From DASSKF01 sp035690725 (GTDB lineage: Bacteria; Actinomycetota; Actinomycetes; Actinomycetales; Dermatophilaceae): DNA of 6,786 bases. Positions 4,811 to 6,786 of this stretch are shown in pieces. The first letter of the stretch is position 1. Every line of letters begins with the position of its first letter. A program made the translations under genes and the position numbers. Below the pieces are notes generated by a model, which was not told the origin of the DNA, searched no databases, and worked only from the letters and a program-made list of their open reading frames with translations. The DNA is taken from NCBI GenBank assembly GCA_035690725.1, contig DASSKF010000201.1:1-6786 (forward strand). Reading direction: 5' to 3'.

Positions 4811-5938
4811 ATGCCGCGGCAGGTGCAGCAGCTCCCGAAGGCGCACCTGCACCTGCACTTCACCGGCTCGATGCGGATCTCGACGCTGCGCGAGCTCGCC
4901 GACACGCACCGGCTGCACCTCCCGGAGTCGCTGACCACCTCGTGGCCACCGCGCCTGCGCGCCACGGACGAGCGCGGGTGGTTCCGCTTCCAACGCCTGT
5001 ATGACGCGGCGCGCGCCTGCGTGCGCGACGAGTCGGACATGCGCCGGGTCGTGCGCGAGGCCGCGGAGGACGACGCCGCCGAGGGCTCACAGTGGCTGGA
5101 GATCCAGGTCGACCCCACCTCCTACGCCCCGCACCTCGGCGGCATCACGCCGACGCTCGAGATCGTGCTCGACGAGGCGCGCGCCGCGAGCGCGGCGACC
5201 GGGACCGACGTCGCGGTGGTCGTGGCGGCCAGCCGGATGCGGCACCCCCTCGAGGCACGGACCCTGGCCCGGCTCGCCGCCAGGTACGCCGGTGAGGGAC
5301 CGGGGACGGTGGTCGGCTTCGGGCTCAGCAACGACGAGCGGCGCGGCGTCACCGGCGAGTTCGGCAAGGCCTTCGACATCGCGCGCCGCGCCGGCCTCGC
5401 GCTCGTGCCGCACGGTGGCGAGCTGCTCGGCGCCGACGCCGTGGCCGAGACGCTCGATGCGCTCGTCCCCGACCGGCTCGGCCACGGGGTGCGCAGCATC
5501 GAGGACCGGGCGGTGCTCGACCGGGTGGTCGAGGAGGAGGTCACCCTCGAGGTGTGCCCCGGCAGCAACGTGGCCCTCGGCGTCTACCCCGACCCTCCGG
5601 CCGTGCCGCTCCCGACGCTGCTCGCGGCCGGCGCCCGAGTGGCCCTCGGCGCCGACGACCCCCTGTTGTTCGGCTCCCGGCTGCTCGACCAGTACGAGTC
5701 GGCCCGCCGCGACCACGGCCTGGACGACGCGGCGCTGGCCGACTTGGCGGCCGCATCGGTCACCGGCTCCCGGGCTCCCGACGACGTGCAGAAGCGGCTG
5801 CTCGCGGACATCGACGCGTGGCGCGAGGGGGACGGCTCCGGCGACGGCTGTGCCGGGTCGGACCGGCGCCGCTGCGGCGCCGTCAGCGGGCGGCAGCGCC
5901 CCAGCCGTGCCAGCGCTCGACCTCGATCAGCGCGCTGA
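4811..5938 (+). CDS. add: Adenosine deaminase family metal-dependent hydrolase
   Basis: Members of this family hydrolyse adenosine or related adenine compounds to the inosine form plus ammonia, in purine salvage, using one zinc ion in a TIM barrel. The 375-residue product shows every catalytic landmark: zinc ligands His14 and His16 (HLHLHFTGS), His201 and the proton-donor Glu204 (HGGE), His225 (RLGHGV), EVCPGSN near 245, and the aspartate pair Asp282-Asp283 (GADDP). The spacings 201-204-225-282-283 equal those of mouse ADA 214-217-238-295-296. Two substrate-contact positions differ: the Asp/Glu of HxHLD/EG is Thr18, and the Gly of the LxGDE segment is Asn174. Substrate specificity is therefore less sure than the fold. 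ATG 4811 was chosen because family similarity starts at QLPKAHLHLH; its ribosome binding site is poor, suggesting coupling to the upstream gene four bases away. The last ~35 residues, after DIDAWREG, are low-complexity and overlap the opposing gene. Confidence 0.88.
   Translation: MPRQVQQLPKAHLHLHFTGSMRISTLRELADTHRLHLPESLTTSWPPRLRATDERGWFRFQRLYDAARACVRDESDMRRVVREAAEDDAAEGSQWLEIQVDPTSYAPHLGGITPTLEIVLDEARAASAATGTDVAVVVAASRMRHPLEARTLARLAARYAGEGPGTVVGFGLSNDERRGVTGEFGKAFDIARRAGLALVPHGGELLGADAVAETLDALVPDRLGHGVRSIEDRAVLDRVVEEEVTLEVCPGSNVALGVYPDPPAVPLPTLLAAGARVALGADDPLLFGSRLLDQYESARRDHGLDDAALADLAAASVTGSRAPDDVQKRLLADIDAWREGDGSGDGCAGSDRRRCGAVSGRQRPSRASARPRSAR
5864..5882. terminator. Hairpin at the convergent gene ends, possible bidirectional terminator
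   Basis: CGGCGCCG, CTG, CGGCGCCG forms a perfect 8-bp stem with a 3-base loop. It starts immediately after the stop codon of the minus-strand gene (5883-5885) and lies inside the tail of the plus-strand deaminase gene. There is no T-run. The position fits termination of the leftward transcript. For the rightward transcript it sits before the annotated stop codon, which would be odd for a terminator. Short GC palindromes also occur by chance here. Confidence 0.4.
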
Positions 5939-6290
5939 CCCGGGCCCGCTCGCGGTTCGCGTACGGCTTGCCGGTGTAGTGCCGGGCGAGCAGGTCGATG
6001 TCGGTCAGGTCGGGGTCGTCGCGCCACTGCGACACGCGGCCCTGGACGCTCACGTGGGTGTACCAGTCCCCGTCGTCGAGGGCCGTCAGGGAGACCCGCG
6101 GCTCCGCCCGGAGGTAGTCGATCCGCTTGCGTCCCTCGTCCATGTTCACGAGGATCCGGCCGTCATCCTCCACCAGGTACCAGGTCGCAACCGACACCGG
6201 CTGCCCGTCCGGCCGCACCGAGGTGATCACCGCCGGGTTGGGCCGAGCGAGCAGCTCACGGACCTCGTCGGGCATCGGCATTCCGGGCAT
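5883..6290 (-). CDS. Split-barrel (pyridoxamine 5'-phosphate oxidase-like) flavin/F420-dependent oxidoreductase
   Basis: The 135-residue protein looks like the small PPOX-class split beta-barrel enzymes, resembling the mycobacterial Rv1155-type F420-dependent group, which bind FMN or F420 and reduce varied substrates. Visible features are the first strands (PAVITSVRPDGQPVSVATWYLVEDDGRILVNM, residues 19-50), the cofactor-phosphate region EGRKRIDYLRAEPRVSLTALD (52-72), the strand THVSVQGRVSQW (78-89) and a C-terminal helix and strand ending VSALIEVERWHGWGAAAR. No real start exists farther upstream although the frame stays open. ATG 6288-6290 has an ideal AAGGAG six bases upstream. The 3' end overlaps the deaminase gene by 56 bases, tail to tail. 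The upstream gap of 214 bases to murB holds no gene I can support and only short palindromes. The exact cofactor and substrate cannot be read from sequence; a heme- or biliverdin-related role is also possible in this superfamily. Confidence 0.85.
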   Translation of the reverse strand: MPGMPMPDEVRELLARPNPAVITSVRPDGQPVSVATWYLVEDDGRILVNMDEGRKRIDYLRAEPRVSLTALDDGDWYTHVSVQGRVSQWRDDPDLTDIDLLARHYTGKPYANRERARVSALIEVERWHGWGAAAR

Positions 6291-6296
6291 GTTGGT

Positions 6297-6302
6297 CTCC
6301 TT
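6297..6302 (-). promoter_or_regulatory. Strong ribosome binding site fixing the split-barrel enzyme start
   Basis: The minus strand reads AAGGAG followed by six bases (ACCAAC) and then ATG. This is a near-perfect Shine-Dalgarno sequence at ideal spacing. It decides the start at 6290 against the roughly 110 extra upstream residues allowed by the open frame, which show no conserved sequence. Confidence 0.85.
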
Positions 6303-6504
6303 CGTTCGTCGGTCCCGTCGTACCGCACCATGCCGGCCCGGTGATCGGTCGCCGGCGGCGGTGCTGCCTGTCGGGGCCGGCTGCCGGCGCACCACCGGGC
6401 ACGCCGCCTCACCTTCCCGCACCACTGGTGGCAGCTTCGGCACCCGTACGGGACGCCCCGGCGAGAACCACACTGGACGGCGGAGCCGAACTGGGACCGG
6501 TTGC

Positions 6505-6786
6505 TCAGAGGGTGAGGCCGACGAGGACGGGCTCGTTGACGAGGGTGACACCGAAGGCGTCCTCCACCCCGGCACGCAGCTCCCGGGCGAGGGCGACGAC
6601 GTCGGCCGCCTTCGCGCCACCGCGGTTGGTCACCGCGAGTGTGTGCTTCGAGGAGAGCGCGGCGGGTCCGGGCAGGCCGTGCCCCTTGCCGAACCCGGCC
6701 TTGTCGATCAGCCACGCGGCGCTGGTCTTCACCCGGTCCTCCTCCGCGGGGAAGCGGGGTGGCACCGGGCCGTCCGCCCCGAGCCG
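6505..6786 (-). CDS. murB: UDP-N-acetylenolpyruvoylglucosamine reductase MurB, C-terminal part
   Basis: MurB is the cytoplasmic FAD enzyme that uses NADPH to reduce UDP-GlcNAc-enolpyruvate to UDP-MurNAc, the second committed step of peptidoglycan synthesis. The frame is open to the window edge, giving the last 93 residues; the FAD-binding part lies outside. The visible part is the MurB C-terminal domain: KTSAAWLIDKAGFGKG, then ALSSKHTLAVTNRGGAKAADVVALARELRAGVEDAFGV and the terminal NEPVLVG, whose Glu corresponds to the conserved catalytic glutamate near the MurB C-terminus. It stops with TGA at 6505-6507. The murB-add-aspC neighbourhood near tRNA-Trp/secE matches the order I recall from Streptomyces, except that an oxidoreductase gene has entered between murB and add. 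Confidence 0.96.
   Translation of the reverse strand, partial: RLGADGPVPPRFPAEEDRVKTSAAWLIDKAGFGKGHGLPGPAALSSKHTLAVTNRGGAKAADVVALARELRAGVEDAFGVTLVNEPVLVGLTL

Noticed and set aside
3772..5118. 448-residue minus-strand open frame
   Set aside because: It is antisense to aspC, the acidic gene and the deaminase; the plus-strand genes have family motifs and the minus frame does not.
5001..6344. 447-residue plus-strand frame overlapping add and the oxidoreductase
   Set aside because: It is low-complexity Arg/Pro/Ser/Thr-rich translation in a shifted frame of add and has no motif.
6443..6452. Palindrome CCCGTACGGG in the murB-oxidoreductase spacer, with CACCA-C-TGGTG at 6420-6430
   Set aside because: Both could be operators, but they are short, unmatched to a known regulator, and no regulator gene is present; chance is a sufficient explanation.

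Overview
The window is GC-rich chromosomal DNA from an actinobacterium. This is supported by the high GC content, a GTG start in secE and probably in aspC, a NusG with a long acidic N-terminal extension, an actinobacterial-type acidic protein (DUF5709-like), and the order tRNA-Trp / secE / nusG / rplK / rplA. From memory, Streptomyces and relatives carry murB, an adenosine deaminase gene and an aspartate aminotransferase gene next to this block. I cannot place the organism below the class/order level from sequence alone.

Left block (about 1-2685, all minus strand, read right to left): tRNA-Trp(CCA), secE (preprotein translocase subunit), nusG (transcription elongation/antitermination factor), rplK (ribosomal protein L11) and rplA (ribosomal protein L1, 3' end outside the window). 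They are spaced like one transcription unit. Two spacers hold RNA structure. The nusG-rplK spacer has three GC-rich stem-loops of similar sequence. The rplK-rplA spacer has two hairpins followed by a helix / asymmetric loop / helix element resembling the L1-binding site of 23S rRNA, a good candidate for L1 autoregulation.

Middle block (2902-5938, plus strand, divergent from tRNA-Trp): a class I PLP aminotransferase (aspC-type), a perfect 14-bp-stem hairpin that may end its transcript, a very acidic DUF5709-like protein of unknown function, and four bases later an adenosine deaminase family enzyme. The deaminase keeps all zinc and catalytic residues, with the same spacing as mouse ADA from the HxxE motif onward, but differs at two substrate-contact positions.

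Right block (5883-6786, minus strand): a small split-barrel flavin/F420-type oxidoreductase whose 3' end overlaps the deaminase gene tail to tail by 56 bases, and the C-terminal 93 residues of MurB (peptidoglycan precursor synthesis).

Overall this is a core housekeeping locus (protein export, transcription, translation, amino-acid and nucleoside metabolism, cell wall) with two apparent accessory insertions, the DUF5709-like and split-barrel genes. I found no mobile element, CRISPR array or obviously new multi-gene system. The points most worth checking are the RNA structures in the ribosomal operon, the in-frame repeats of nusG, and the changed substrate pocket of the deaminase.
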